Assembly (NCBI RefSeq): GCF_009828855.1
Contig: NZ_WUAG01000002.1
Span: 1,302,001-1,366,000, forward strand
Length of the DNA stretch: 64,000 nucleotides
Direction of reading: 5' to 3'
From: Psychromonas sp. L1A2
GTDB lineage: Bacteria; Pseudomonadota; Gammaproteobacteria; Enterobacterales; Psychromonadaceae
In this document: one piece after another, positions 24,876 through 33,093 of the stretch
Layout: each line of letters begins with the position of its first letter
How positions within the stretch are numbered: position 1 is the first letter of the stretch
Made by a program: the position numbers and the translations under genes
The notes under the pieces: model-generated
Database searches by the model: none
The model's input: the letters and a program-made list of their open reading frames with translations, nothing else
Told to the model about the DNA's origin: nothing

Positions 24876-25430
24876 ATGAAGAGCATGAAAACAATAGCAC
24901 TTTCAACGGTACTACTGACTTCATCAACTATTGCATTAGCAGATCAACAAAGTTGGAAAAATGAATCTCTTGATGCGTGGATAGATGGTAAAGCTGAAAC
25001 AACATTATTATTAAATACTAACTTAAATTCATTTGATATTAATACTGATGTTCATAGTGGTGTTGTTACCTTAACCGGTGCGGTGGATAGCAATCTCGAA
25101 AAATCATTAGCTGGCGAATTAATAGCCGGATTAGATGGTGTAAAAGAAGTAGAAAATAACTTATCTATTTTAGACGAAAATAACCAATCAGATCTCGATG
25201 ATAAAGCATTATCAGCATTAACAGATGCCAAAATCACGACGGTTTTAAAAACAAGATTCTTAATGGCTGAAGATGTTAGCGCAATGGATATTGAAGTAGA
25301 AACAACCAATAACGTTGTTTTGTTAACGGGTAAAGTGAAGTCAGGTACTGAACACGACTTAGCAATGAATATGGCACGTAATACAGAAGATGTTACTAAA
25401 GTTATTGATAAGCTTGAAATTATCCAATAA
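24876..25430 (+). CDS. Periplasmic BON-domain protein (OsmY-like)
   Basis: A 184-residue exported protein with a signal peptide (cut after IALA near residue 22) and two BON domains: residues about 40-95 (LNSFDINTDVHSGVVTLTGAVDS) and 115-184 (AMDIEVETTNNVVLLTGKVKS). OsmY-like proteins are periplasmic and linked to osmotic and envelope stress. The ATG has AAAGGAG. It is the first gene of a short operon with the DUF1328 protein and a lipoprotein, behind a sigma-54 promoter match. Confidence 0.92.
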   Translation: MKSMKTIALSTVLLTSSTIALADQQSWKNESLDAWIDGKAETTLLLNTNLNSFDINTDVHSGVVTLTGAVDSNLEKSLAGELIAGLDGVKEVENNLSILDENNQSDLDDKALSALTDAKITTVLKTRFLMAEDVSAMDIEVETTNNVVLLTGKVKSGTEHDLAMNMARNTEDVTKVIDKLEIIQ

Positions 25431-25503
25431 ACAATATTCATTTCATTTTTGTAATGCACGTTTACAGAGCATTTAGTACCTCATATAAGTAAGGAGAAAT
25501 TAC

Positions 25504-25665
25504 ATGATTCGCTGGGTATTTTTATTTCTCGTCATTGCCTTAATTTCAGCTGTATTTGGATTTGGTGGTATAGCTGGTGCAGCCGCTAGTATTGCTAAAA
25601 TTATATTTTATCTGTTTGCAGTACTGTTTGTTATCTCAATTGTCGCCAACGTAATAAAACGCTAA
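25504..25665 (+). CDS. DUF1328 small membrane protein (YtjA-like)
   Basis: A 53-residue protein of two hydrophobic helices ([20 protein letters not shown] and a second near residues 30-50) separated by [12 protein letters not shown], the hallmark of the DUF1328/YtjA family. TAAGGAG precedes the ATG. Its function is unknown; the family is often found with BON/OsmY proteins in stress operons, as it is here. Confidence 0.92.
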   Translation: MIRWVFLFLVIALISAVFGFGGIAGAAASIAKIIFYLFAVLFVISIVANVIKR

Positions 25666-25682
25666 AAATAGTAGGAGAAAAA

Positions 25683-25877
25683 ATGACTAATATAAGATCT
25701 TATAAGCACTTTGCAGCAATTTCAGGTTTAGTACTAGCCCTGAGTGCTTGTACTGAAGGTCCTGCAGAAAAGGCAGGCGAAAAAATTGATGATGCATCAA
25801 CTGATATTGGAAATAGTATTGAAGATACCTGTGAAGGTGTGAAAGACACACTTAATGCAGCAGATACAGATTGTTAA
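25683..25877 (+). CDS. Small lipoprotein, hypothetical
   Basis: A 64-residue protein with a lipoprotein signal and lipobox (ALSAC, Cys23). The mature part is about 40 residues, acidic, and contains two further Cys residues (DTCEGVKD and the C-terminal Cys), with a short amphipathic helix EKAGEKIDDASTDIGNSIEDT. It lies 17 bp after the DUF1328 gene behind GTAGGAG. The size and charge recall small entericidin-like or YqjD-like stress proteins, but I do not recognise a family. Confidence 0.8.
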   Translation: MTNIRSYKHFAAISGLVLALSACTEGPAEKAGEKIDDASTDIGNSIEDTCEGVKDTLNAADTDC

Positions 25878-25889
25878 TATTTGTTATTA

Positions 25890-25931
25890 ATAAAAGAGAG
25901 AATAATCCATTTTGATTATTCTCTCTTTTAT
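25890..25931 (+). terminator. Strong terminator after the small lipoprotein gene
   Basis: A perfect 18-bp stem, arms 25890-25907 and 25914-25931, with a six-base loop and TTTTAT at the 3' end. It closes the BON-DUF1328-lipoprotein operon. Confidence 0.9.
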
Positions 25932-26000
25932 CACTGTTTAAACCTTAAATATTCACTGCATTAATCCGAATCAGGTCAAAATATAAAGAAGGAATAAATA

Positions 26001-26432
26001 ATGAATAACATTTTTGAAGCATTACGAGAAAGTCATCAAAAACAACGTGTTTTAATGGAAGCATTATTAAAAACCTCTGGTGACTCATCAACCAGACGTG
26101 AGTTTTACGATGATTTAAAACAAGAACTTAAACTACACGCGATGGCAGAAGAACGTAGCTTTTATGCACCATTGATTAAAGCAGATAAAACCATTGAAAT
26201 ATCACGCCATGGTATCGCAGAGCACCATGAGATTGATAAAATTATTAAGCAATTAGACAATACTGAATTTAGCTCACCAGGATGGCTAACGCTTATGCAA
26301 TCTTTACAGCATAAAGTATCTCATCACCTCGATGAAGAAGAGCAACGCTTCTTCCAAATGGCAGGTAAGGTTTTTACTGCGAAACAAAAACATGCTCTGG
26401 CTGAAGAATATATTGAAGAAATGGCAGTCTAA
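26001..26432 (+). CDS. Hemerythrin HHE-domain protein
   Basis: A 143-residue all-helical protein with the non-haem di-iron pattern: His in LRESHQKQ, HAMAEERSF, a HGIAEHHEIDK segment and HKVSHHLDEEEQRFF. Proteins of this type bind oxygen, nitric oxide or iron, or act in redox stress. The ATG follows AGAAGGAA. It sits between the stress operon and the lipid-kinase fusion gene and could have its own promoter. Confidence 0.9.
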   Translation: MNNIFEALRESHQKQRVLMEALLKTSGDSSTRREFYDDLKQELKLHAMAEERSFYAPLIKADKTIEISRHGIAEHHEIDKIIKQLDNTEFSSPGWLTLMQSLQHKVSHHLDEEEQRFFQMAGKVFTAKQKHALAEEYIEEMAV

Positions 26433-26529
26433 TATTAAATTACTCTAATTGTGTTAACAATACACAATTAATACACGGTCTATTTTTTATTAGAGACTCA
26501 TTTTCTAATTTATTCGCTGAGGAAACCCC

Positions 26530-28149
26530 ATGTTTATTACTAAATTTTATTTATTTGGTACGCTGTTAAGCTTAGCGTTAGCTTGGTTTATCCCACTGCT
26601 AATACTAAAAATATTGTTTTCATGGGTAGCACTTTCCTTAGCGATTGTTAGCTTTGCTTATTTGTTTGATATCCCCTCTATTTTTCGAAAAAATAGTGAT
26701 GGGAAAATACTATGGTGGATCCAATGGGCTTTTATCCCTTTTCTACTTGGTGTTAAAGCTTATAACGCATGGGCAATAAAGAATGATGAGGTTCCACCAA
26801 TACAAAAAATCACTAGTAACCTATACCTTTCAAGACGTTTATTATCATCTGATTTAGACTATTTAAAGTCACAAAATATTGATTGTATTGTCGATGTTAC
26901 AGCAGAGTTTGCTGGTTTAGAAAGTGCGATGACAGATAAGCATTTCGATTATTTAACGATCCCAGTATTAGACCATAAAACGCCCTCTTTACATAAATTA
27001 CGCCACGCGCTTTATTGGATTGACGTACAACTATCACAGTCTCGTTCTGTGGTTATCCATTGTGCTTTAGGTCGTGGGCGATCAGTCTTTGTGATGGCAG
27101 CATATTTATTAAGTCGAGACTCTTCATTAAGTATCGATCAGGCATTAACTCAAATTCATTCTATTCGTAGCTCTGCCAATTTAAATAAGAAACAATACAA
27201 AGTACTGAGTGCAATCAGTAAACAGCAAAAATTAAAACTACCAGAACCAACCTGGATGATTGTTAACCCTGTTTCAGGTGGCGGTAAATGGCAACAATAT
27301 AAACAACAGTTGATTCGTCAATTAAGTACAAAACACCGTCTAAAAATAGTAGAAACAACCCCACAAATTTCAGCAACAGATCTTGCCAAACAAGCTAAAA
27401 AAGCAGAGACGAGTAAAATAATTGTATGTGGTGGAGACGGAACCGTAACGGAAGTCGCCAGCCAACTCATTGATTCAAAAATAATACTCGGGATCGTTCC
27501 TTTTGGTACAACAAACGCTTTATGTCACGTACTGTATGGGTTAGAAGCAAAATACTCTCCAGTAAATGCAGCCTGTAATGCCATTTTATCTGAGCAAGTT
27601 CGTACTATTGATACCGCACAATGTAATGAACAATTGATGTTATTAGCCATGGGTATTGGTTTTGAACAACAAATGATTGCGTCTGCAAATAGAGAGAATA
27701 AAAATGAAAGTGGACAATTTGCATATTTAAATGGGTTCTTTAATGCTGTGGTTTCAAGCGAATCTCAACAGTTAAGTGTAAAAATTAATGGTAAACCACA
27801 ACAAGACTTACATGTTCAAAGCTTGATGGTGGCCAATACCGCCCCATTCAGTACTTTATTAGCTCACGGAGGTAATGCTCCTGAGCCTGATGATGGTAAG
27901 TTACATATGACTTATTTAGATAATACTGATTCATTTACTGAAACAGTGATTGCACTATCTGATTTAGCGGCCTCTAGTTTAGGCCTTCAAGATAAAGCTA
28001 ATCAGTTTCAATATTGTGACGGTGAAAAGATAGAGATCTCTGCAGGTCATGAAATAGCCTATGTTATCGACGGTGAAAACTATAGCGCCCAGAATATCAA
28101 CATAACAGTTCAGCCTTCATCACTTAAGGTCTTTGCTGCTTCTAAATAA
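26530..28149 (+). CDS. Dual-specificity-phosphatase / diacylglycerol-kinase-family fusion protein
   Basis: A 539-residue protein with three parts. Two membrane helices occupy residues 5-50. A dual-specificity (tyrosine-type) phosphatase domain spans roughly 95-240, with the P-loop HCALGRGRS (CX5R, Cys at about 182). From about 245 to the end comes a DAGK-type lipid-kinase domain with WMIVNPVSGGGKW, the nucleotide-binding VCGGDGTVTEVA and FGTTNALCHVL. It would dephosphorylate a substrate, perhaps a phosphoinositide-like lipid or protein, and phosphorylate a lipid at the inner membrane. The natural substrates are unknown. The start is the ATG after GAGGAAACCCC. Confidence 0.87.
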   Translation: MFITKFYLFGTLLSLALAWFIPLLILKILFSWVALSLAIVSFAYLFDIPSIFRKNSDGKILWWIQWAFIPFLLGVKAYNAWAIKNDEVPPIQKITSNLYLSRRLLSSDLDYLKSQNIDCIVDVTAEFAGLESAMTDKHFDYLTIPVLDHKTPSLHKLRHALYWIDVQLSQSRSVVIHCALGRGRSVFVMAAYLLSRDSSLSIDQALTQIHSIRSSANLNKKQYKVLSAISKQQKLKLPEPTWMIVNPVSGGGKWQQYKQQLIRQLSTKHRLKIVETTPQISATDLAKQAKKAETSKIIVCGGDGTVTEVASQLIDSKIILGIVPFGTTNALCHVLYGLEAKYSPVNAACNAILSEQVRTIDTAQCNEQLMLLAMGIGFEQQMIASANRENKNESGQFAYLNGFFNAVVSSESQQLSVKINGKPQQDLHVQSLMVANTAPFSTLLAHGGNAPEPDDGKLHMTYLDNTDSFTETVIALSDLAASSLGLQDKANQFQYCDGEKIEISAGHEIAYVIDGENYSAQNINITVQPSSLKVFAASK

Positions 28150-28534
28150 AGAGTATTAACTGATAGTTTAGATTTAGGTTTAAATTTGACCTTTTCCCTC
28201 GATAGCTTTATCACTTTAATAGCTATCGACTTCTCGTAAAAATCATATGGTTTGTAAAACTATCTATGATAAGCCATCAAAAACAACTCTGAATATAATA
28301 ATGCTGGCTAATAAATACACTACTATTTGGTTTATTTTAAAACGAATATAAGTCCTCTATTTATAACCATATGCATTATAATACATAACCTCTTAACTGC
28401 TTCGTAGACGACTTTTTCTATATCAAATAAAAAGTATCAACTTATAAATTTGACAAAGTTCCAATTCATCGCGATTATTAACTTCCCCCTCCTGAAAAAT
28501 TAAATGATTGATTCATTATCGTGAGATCAAATTA
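28150..28534. other. Intergenic region upstream of the sigma-54 activator gene
   Basis: Contains a weak hairpin at 28199-28229 (TCGATAGCT/AGCTATCGA), which may end the upstream transcript, and a sigma-70-like promoter described separately. The remainder is AT-rich with no other feature seen. Confidence 0.4.
28450..28478 (+). promoter_or_regulatory. Sigma-70-type promoter of the activator gene
   Basis: A perfect -35 TTGACA at 28450-28455 and a weaker -10 GATTAT at 28473-28478 with a 17-bp spacer, about 57 bp upstream of the start codon at 28535. This suggests that the activator is made independently of sigma-54. Confidence 0.45.
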
Positions 28535-29881
28535 ATGCATAAATTAAACTTGTTATTAAGTATCCAAAATAGCTCATTACGCCAAGCTATACTAAGTAAT
28601 TCAGAATTGACTCAATTCAATATTATTGAACTAGAAGCAAGCCAAGATTGGATATCAAAAATCGAAACGATAGCACCTACCGTTGCACTTATTGGGGTGA
28701 ATAGTTTTAGCTCAGAGGATTATGAAGCATTATCTAAACTTGAAGCGTTAAACGAAATGGACTTAATTATTATTAGTTCTGGTGCTCCTAATCCAAATTT
28801 AGATAAATTAATGCAACTAGGTGCGATATTTCATTACCGTATGCCTGTTGATATCGAAATTTTAGCTGAAACATTACAAGATGTAAGACAATCAAATTTA
28901 CCTAAAAGTACGGTAGGACAACAAGTATCCACCAGCGATTTAGATCAATTTGGTTTATTAATTGGCTCATCAAGCCCTATGCACAGGCTATATCGTACGT
29001 TACGTCGTGTAGCAAAAACCGATGCTTCGGTGTTTGTTATCGGGGAAAGTGGAGCGGGTAAAGAACTTGTTGCTCAAACAATCCATCAAGCGAGTGAACG
29101 AAGCCAACATCCTTTTATTGCCATTAATTGTGGTGCAATTAGCCCAGACTTAGTTGATAGCGAACTATTTGGTCATAATAAAGGTGCTTTTACCGGTGCT
29201 GACAAACCTCATGATGGCGTATTTAAACGCGCAGAAGGAGGCACTTTATTCCTTGATGAAATTACTGAAATGCCTATTGAACACCAAGTAAAGTTGTTAC
29301 GCGTATTAGAAACTGGAGAGTATCGTCGAGTTGGGGGAGAAACGGTGCATATAGCTGATACACGTATTATTGCTGCAACCAATCGAGATCCTCAAACAGC
29401 GATTGATGAACAAGAATTAAGAGAAGATTTGTATTTCCGTTTAGCTCACTTCCCAATTAATGTTCCCCCATTGAGAGAAAGAGGTGCTGATATTGTTGGT
29501 CTAGCCAAACACTTTATGGCCCATCAAAATGCGAAAGAAGTAAAAACCAAAACAATTTTAGATAGTGCGCTAGATAAGATTGCAGCTTATGACTGGCCAG
29601 GTAATGTAAGGGAATTAAAACACTCTATTGAAAGAGCATTTATTCTTTCCGATGATGTGATTAAAGAGGAACATATTGTTTCTGATTCTCTTCAAGTACA
29701 AGATGACGATTCGACATTGAACGCATTAGTACCGGTTGGGGTAGCTTTAGTTGCAATTGAAAAAGCAGCGATTGTTAATACCTTAGATAACAATGAAGGT
29801 AATAAAACTAAAACAGCTCAAGAGCTCGGTATCAGTGTGAAAACGCTCTACAATAAACTCGATAAGTATGAAGTGACTTAA
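28535..29881 (+). CDS. Sigma-54-dependent activator with a degenerate receiver domain
   Basis: A 448-residue bacterial enhancer-binding protein. Residues 1-125 look like a receiver fold, but the expected phospho-Asp region reads VALIGVN with no acidic residue at that strand end. The AAA+ domain, about 145-380, has Walker A GESGAGKE, the sigma-54 contact loop GAFTGA and Walker B GGTLFLDEI. The C-terminus is a Fis-type helix-turn-helix (KTAQELGISVKTLYNKLDK). The start is the ATG at 28535 with GAGA upstream; a TTG at 28508 is in frame. I infer that it drives the two nearby sigma-54 promoters. Confidence 0.92.
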   Translation: MHKLNLLLSIQNSSLRQAILSNSELTQFNIIELEASQDWISKIETIAPTVALIGVNSFSSEDYEALSKLEALNEMDLIIISSGAPNPNLDKLMQLGAIFHYRMPVDIEILAETLQDVRQSNLPKSTVGQQVSTSDLDQFGLLIGSSSPMHRLYRTLRRVAKTDASVFVIGESGAGKELVAQTIHQASERSQHPFIAINCGAISPDLVDSELFGHNKGAFTGADKPHDGVFKRAEGGTLFLDEITEMPIEHQVKLLRVLETGEYRRVGGETVHIADTRIIAATNRDPQTAIDEQELREDLYFRLAHFPINVPPLRERGADIVGLAKHFMAHQNAKEVKTKTILDSALDKIAAYDWPGNVRELKHSIERAFILSDDVIKEEHIVSDSLQVQDDDSTLNALVPVGVALVAIEKAAIVNTLDNNEGNKTKTAQELGISVKTLYNKLDKYEVT

Positions 29882-29910
29882 CTAACAATCATTATAAAGT
29901 TAGGATAACT

Positions 29911-29953
29911 AAAATATTGAGTGCACTTAATGATTAAGTGCGCTCAATATTTT
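29911..29953. terminator. Bidirectional terminator between convergent genes
   Basis: A 20-bp stem with one mismatch (29911-29930 against 29934-29953), AAAA at one end and TTTT at the other, with a three-base loop. It fits termination of both the activator gene and the AI-2E-type permease gene. Confidence 0.88.
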
Positions 29954-29976
29954 CAATCACATATACTTGCTTTAAA

Positions 29977-31146
29977 TCACCTTGCTCTCAGCACTAAATG
30001 ACTTCTTCCAAATATATCTAATCGCTCTAATAAAGTGTTTAAGCACACGAGTAATGGCACACCAAGTAACATCCCCATGCTACCCCATAACCATCCCCAT
30101 AAAATTAACCACATAAAAATAATCAACGGATTTAAGTTAAACCTTCTGCCTAATAAAGTAGGTGTAACAAATTGACTTTCAGCCATATTAATCACTAAAT
30201 AAGTCGCAATAATAATGAATGCATAACTCATTGAATCAAATTGAACATAAGTAATAACACCAAAACAGATCATAGAAATGAGTGGACCTAAATAAGGCGC
30301 AAAGTTCATAATGCCTGCTAATGTTCCCCATAGGAATGGGTCTTCAACACCAAATATAAAGAAAACACAGCCAACAACGATACCCAACGCAATATTAATT
30401 AACGTCACCGTACCAATATAACGAGAGAGATCTTTTTGGATCACTCTGACCAATTCCACTGTTTTACGCTTGTTAGATAGATGGTCAAATTGCATTAAAA
30501 AACCAGTAAACAAAGAACGTCCATAACTGAGCATAAAATACGCCATAAAGAGCGAAATCATTAATTGAGTAATAGCAGTCGGTGTTGCTACTGCAATACT
30601 TTTAACCAATGAAACGACGGTTGTACTTCGAAACTCACCGACATTAGAACTACTAACAATTGCCTCATTTAATGCTGAACTTGTGCCTGCGTTGTTGGTT
30701 GCATTAGTCACTTCTTGTGAAATATCTTTCACTAACTCTGGAAGCTTCGACCACCACTGTTGAGCAGGCTCAGTTAATACTGCTACTCCGCCAAATAAAA
30801 GACCAACAATCAAAAAGATAACGCTCAACACCCCTACTGTTCTGGGAATGCCAATTTTTTCTAAATAATTAACTAATGGGCTACATAACAGCGCAATAAA
30901 CGTACTGACCATGACGGGTAATAATATAGACTTACCAAAGTAGATACAGCCAATAAGAACGATAATAAACAAGAACCAAAAACCAATGGTGTATAAGGTT
31001 TTTATATCCTTTTTATTTTGCTTTATATCTTGATCTTCTTGGTCGATAGCGGGGCTATTTTCTTTGGTATAAATTTGCTGTTCATCACTGACTTGAACAG
31101 TTGAAGAGGAGTCATTTATTTGAGTGTTCTTTTGTTTATCCTTCAA
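29977..31146 (-). CDS. AI-2E family transporter (PerM/TqsA-like membrane protein)
   Basis: A 389-residue inner-membrane protein with about eight helices and the family signatures LPVMVSTFIALLCSPLVNYLEKIGIPRT, PYLGPLISMI and LNPLIIFMWLILWGWLWGSMGMLLGVPLL. The first 45 residues form a polar, acidic cytoplasmic tail not found in the shorter members. The start is a TTG at 31146 with GGAG eight bases upstream; no ATG precedes the first helix. Family members export AI-2 or act as sodium/proton antiporters. It lies downstream of the YqjD/YqjE-like genes and probably shares their transcript. Confidence 0.85.
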   Translation of the reverse strand: MKDKQKNTQINDSSSTVQVSDEQQIYTKENSPAIDQEDQDIKQNKKDIKTLYTIGFWFLFIIVLIGCIYFGKSILLPVMVSTFIALLCSPLVNYLEKIGIPRTVGVLSVIFLIVGLLFGGVAVLTEPAQQWWSKLPELVKDISQEVTNATNNAGTSSALNEAIVSSSNVGEFRSTTVVSLVKSIAVATPTAITQLMISLFMAYFMLSYGRSLFTGFLMQFDHLSNKRKTVELVRVIQKDLSRYIGTVTLINIALGIVVGCVFFIFGVEDPFLWGTLAGIMNFAPYLGPLISMICFGVITYVQFDSMSYAFIIIATYLVINMAESQFVTPTLLGRRFNLNPLIIFMWLILWGWLWGSMGMLLGVPLLVCLNTLLERLDIFGRSHLVLRAR

Positions 31147-31184
31147 ATTATATACTCCATTTTTTCTACTTTAATACAACTTAA

Positions 31185-31232
31185 CTTTAATTTGGTTTAG
31201 CTTTAATTTGGCTTAGCTTTAATTTGGCTTAG
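31185..31232. repeat. Three tandem 16-bp repeats
   Basis: CTTTAATTTGGYTTAG occurs three times head to tail at 31185, 31201 and 31217, with one T/C difference. It lies in the 149-bp gap between the small YqjK-like gene and the AI-2E-type permease gene. No function is evident. Confidence 0.8.
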
Positions 31233-31295
31233 CTTAGCCTGACAAGCTTTCATTAGGCTGGCTCTTCTATTTAAGAAATTTAAAACTTCATTACT

Positions 31296-31559
31296 TTACT
31301 TATTTGAGCTGTAATGTTGGCTCAAATAATTTAGACCTAAAGAAGCGATAGGGTATAAAGATTTTATTCTTTTTCTATACCGTGCCAGTAAAGCAGTTGC
31401 AACAGTGACACCGATGGTCACGGCAAACGGGTGCCTTTGAGTTTGCTTGCTAACGGTATACAATAGTAAATTGAGTTTCAATTCGCACTGTCTGGCGGAA
31501 TTCTTACCTTCCAATCGTTTTAAGTTAATCGAATGATTTAGCTGCTTTAGAGATGACAT
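31296..31559 (-). CDS. Small hypothetical protein, YqjK-like by position
   Basis: An 87-residue basic protein with one hydrophobic segment (HPFAVTIGVTVATALLARYRKR) near the middle. The ATG at 31559 has a strong AAAGGAGG six bases upstream and overlaps the end of the YqjE-like gene by 35 bases, which supports translation. It occupies the place of yqjK in the enterobacterial yqjDEK arrangement, but sequence similarity is too weak to assign the family. Confidence 0.72.
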   Translation of the reverse strand: MSSLKQLNHSINLKRLEGKNSARQCELKLNLLLYTVSKQTQRHPFAVTIGVTVATALLARYRKRIKSLYPIASLGLNYLSQHYSSNK

Positions 31560-32037
31560 CTGCGCCCTCCTTTAGTTGAGCAATCGTTTCTTTAAAACCG
31601 AAGAAACGGGTCAGGTATTTTTGCCAATAAATTAACCCCAATAACACTAAACTCATGGCAAGTAAGAAAAACCCCACTGCAATTAATAAGTTATAGGTAA
31701 GACTATAAGCAACGATACCGATACTGACACATAAGCTAAATATAAAGAGAATCAATAAAGGAATAAATAAAAGCTGGCAAACGACAAAACGTTGAGCAGC
31801 GGCAACATTTCTTAATATTTCAACAAAGAAAAGTTTAATTGTAGATTCCGACCACTGACCAGCTTCTTGAGCTATGTTTGATACCTTGTTAAATACATCT
31901 TTGAGATCATCAATTTTGACATCTATCCCATCAGAATTTAACTGCTCGTTATTTAACTCTTCGTTATCTAACAAGGGATCTTTTTGAGTACCTTGAGAGG
32001 CTTTATCTTGATTCGACATATTTGGAGTATTTTCCAT
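31525..32037 (-). CDS. Phage-holin-superfamily membrane protein (YqjE-like)
   Basis: A 170-residue membrane protein. An acidic, Asn/Asp-rich N-terminus of about 75 residues is followed by two helices (QLLFIPLLILFIFSLCVSIGIVAYS and LIAVGFFLLAMSLVLLGLIYW) and a short helical tail. Its position after a YqjD-like gene and the topology indicate the YqjE family, which anchors in the inner membrane and is linked to stationary-phase ribosome association through YqjD. AGAGAGG precedes the ATG. The acidic N-terminal extension is longer than in E. coli. Confidence 0.75.
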   Translation of the reverse strand: MENTPNMSNQDKASQGTQKDPLLDNEELNNEQLNSDGIDVKIDDLKDVFNKVSNIAQEAGQWSESTIKLFFVEILRNVAAAQRFVVCQLLFIPLLILFIFSLCVSIGIVAYSLTYNLLIAVGFFLLAMSLVLLGLIYWQKYLTRFFGFKETIAQLKEGADVISKAAKSFD

Positions 32038-32061
32038 AATAAAACCTCTCTGGTGACTTAA

Positions 32062-32310
32062 TTATTTTATCAGTTTTGAAACAGCCCATCCGGCTAAAAA
32101 AGCACAGCCAATACTTAATAATGGGCGTTCTTTAATAATATTTTCAGCCTGACTTGTTACTGATTTTACTTTTTCAGAACCTTCACTTAACGATTCTTGT
32201 GCTTTATTTTTTAAAGAGTGAACGGCTTCAGAAGTCGCTTCTTCAGCTAAATGATACGCTTCTTCGATTTTTTGTTGTGACTCTTGAGTTTTTGCTTTTG
32301 GTGTAGCCAT
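32062..32310 (-). CDS. DUF883 family protein (YqjD/ElaB-like)
   Basis: An 82-residue protein with a long amphipathic helix rich in Glu, Lys and Ala (IEEAYHLAEEATSEAVHSLKNKAQ), ending in the C-terminal membrane anchor ERPLLSIGCAFLAGWAVSKLI, the hallmark of DUF883. In E. coli YqjD and ElaB are inner-membrane proteins that bind stationary-phase ribosomes. AAGGAG precedes the ATG. It is the first gene of the operon running to the AI-2E-type permease, behind a sigma-54 promoter match. Confidence 0.9.
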   Translation of the reverse strand: MATPKAKTQESQQKIEEAYHLAEEATSEAVHSLKNKAQESLSEGSEKVKSVTSQAENIIKERPLLSIGCAFLAGWAVSKLIK

Positions 32311-32431
32311 TTTAAATCTCCTTAATTACAGAATGTATAATATGATTTCACGCTAAAAATAGGGTTATATACTTGTTTATCAAACCTGTTCAGATAAACG
32401 TCCCTAAATATTTGTTATTCTCTTTTAACAT

Positions 32432-32447
32432 TGCGAAAGCCATGCCA
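32432..32447 (-). promoter_or_regulatory. Predicted sigma-54 promoter of the YqjD-like operon
   Basis: On the minus strand the site reads TGGCATGGCTTTCGCA, with GG and GC ten bases apart and two mismatches to the consensus. It lies about 120 bp upstream of the DUF883 start. It faces the sigma-54 promoter at 24824 across the activator gene. Confidence 0.7.
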
Positions 32448-32654
32448 CATTTAGAAACCCGCAAAAAATAACCATAAGAAACTGATTATTAAAACCTTTA
32501 TTTAAAATAAAAATTTAATGTAAATATTATCAAAGGCTAAACTTTGTATTTTCTACCGATACTTGTATGCGACCATGTAAAAGTTACTCAGTAAATGTCT
32601 AAAGCCCATTATAAAAAGTAATGAATATTTTTAATGTGAATATATAGCGTATTT

Positions 32655-32800
32655 ATACCGATTACGTTAAATAAGTGATCTAAATTTTGCGCAGGAAAAA
32701 TGACTTAGTTTAAGGCGTAAATTGAGGCCTTTCGAAGATTAACTTCGTTAATCGTCTGTCGGTGAATTAACTAAAACAGGTTAATTAATGTGATTAGTAT
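32655..32800. mobile_element. MITE-like dispersed repeat, copy 2
   Basis: About 146 bp, homologous to 10020-10243 without the extra segment of that copy. The ends are imperfect inverted repeats (ATACCGATTACGTTAAATAA against the complement of the right end, about 15 of 20 matching). It contains a small internal inverted repeat ATTAACTTCGTTAAT. No coding frame is present. Confidence 0.6.
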
Positions 32801-33093
32801 TAGGTATGGAAATTAGTCGAGTAGTACTTAAAAGTGGCGCTTTATTTGTTAAAGCTCTTATTGGAAAGTTATTATTAAACGGTATGTTTCACCACTCCTT
32901 TTAGGTCTGTACATTTTAAGTCTAGGTGATCATTTTTGAACCGCCATACCTAGAACGCCTAGATAATCAGCTCTGGAAAATGACTTATGAAGTGAGAGCA
33001 AACACCTTTCTAACTTATTATTGTTAGTCTTAGTATCGTGCTTTTATAACGTACAATGTTTGATCACTTCATTCGTTTTATTCTTTTATTCTT

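Larger units (their letters stand above)
32311..33093. other. 783-bp intergenic region between the YqjD-like operon and the alpha-E gene
   Basis: Holds the sigma-54 promoter of the YqjD-like operon (32432-32447) and the second MITE-like copy (32655-32800). From 32801 to 33093 there is no credible gene; an open frame of 32 codons at 32806 is too short to support. Confidence 0.5.

Noticed and set aside
32806-32904. Open frame of 32 codons beginning at the end of MITE copy 2
   Set aside because: Too short, with no ribosome site, and the start overlaps repeat-derived sequence.
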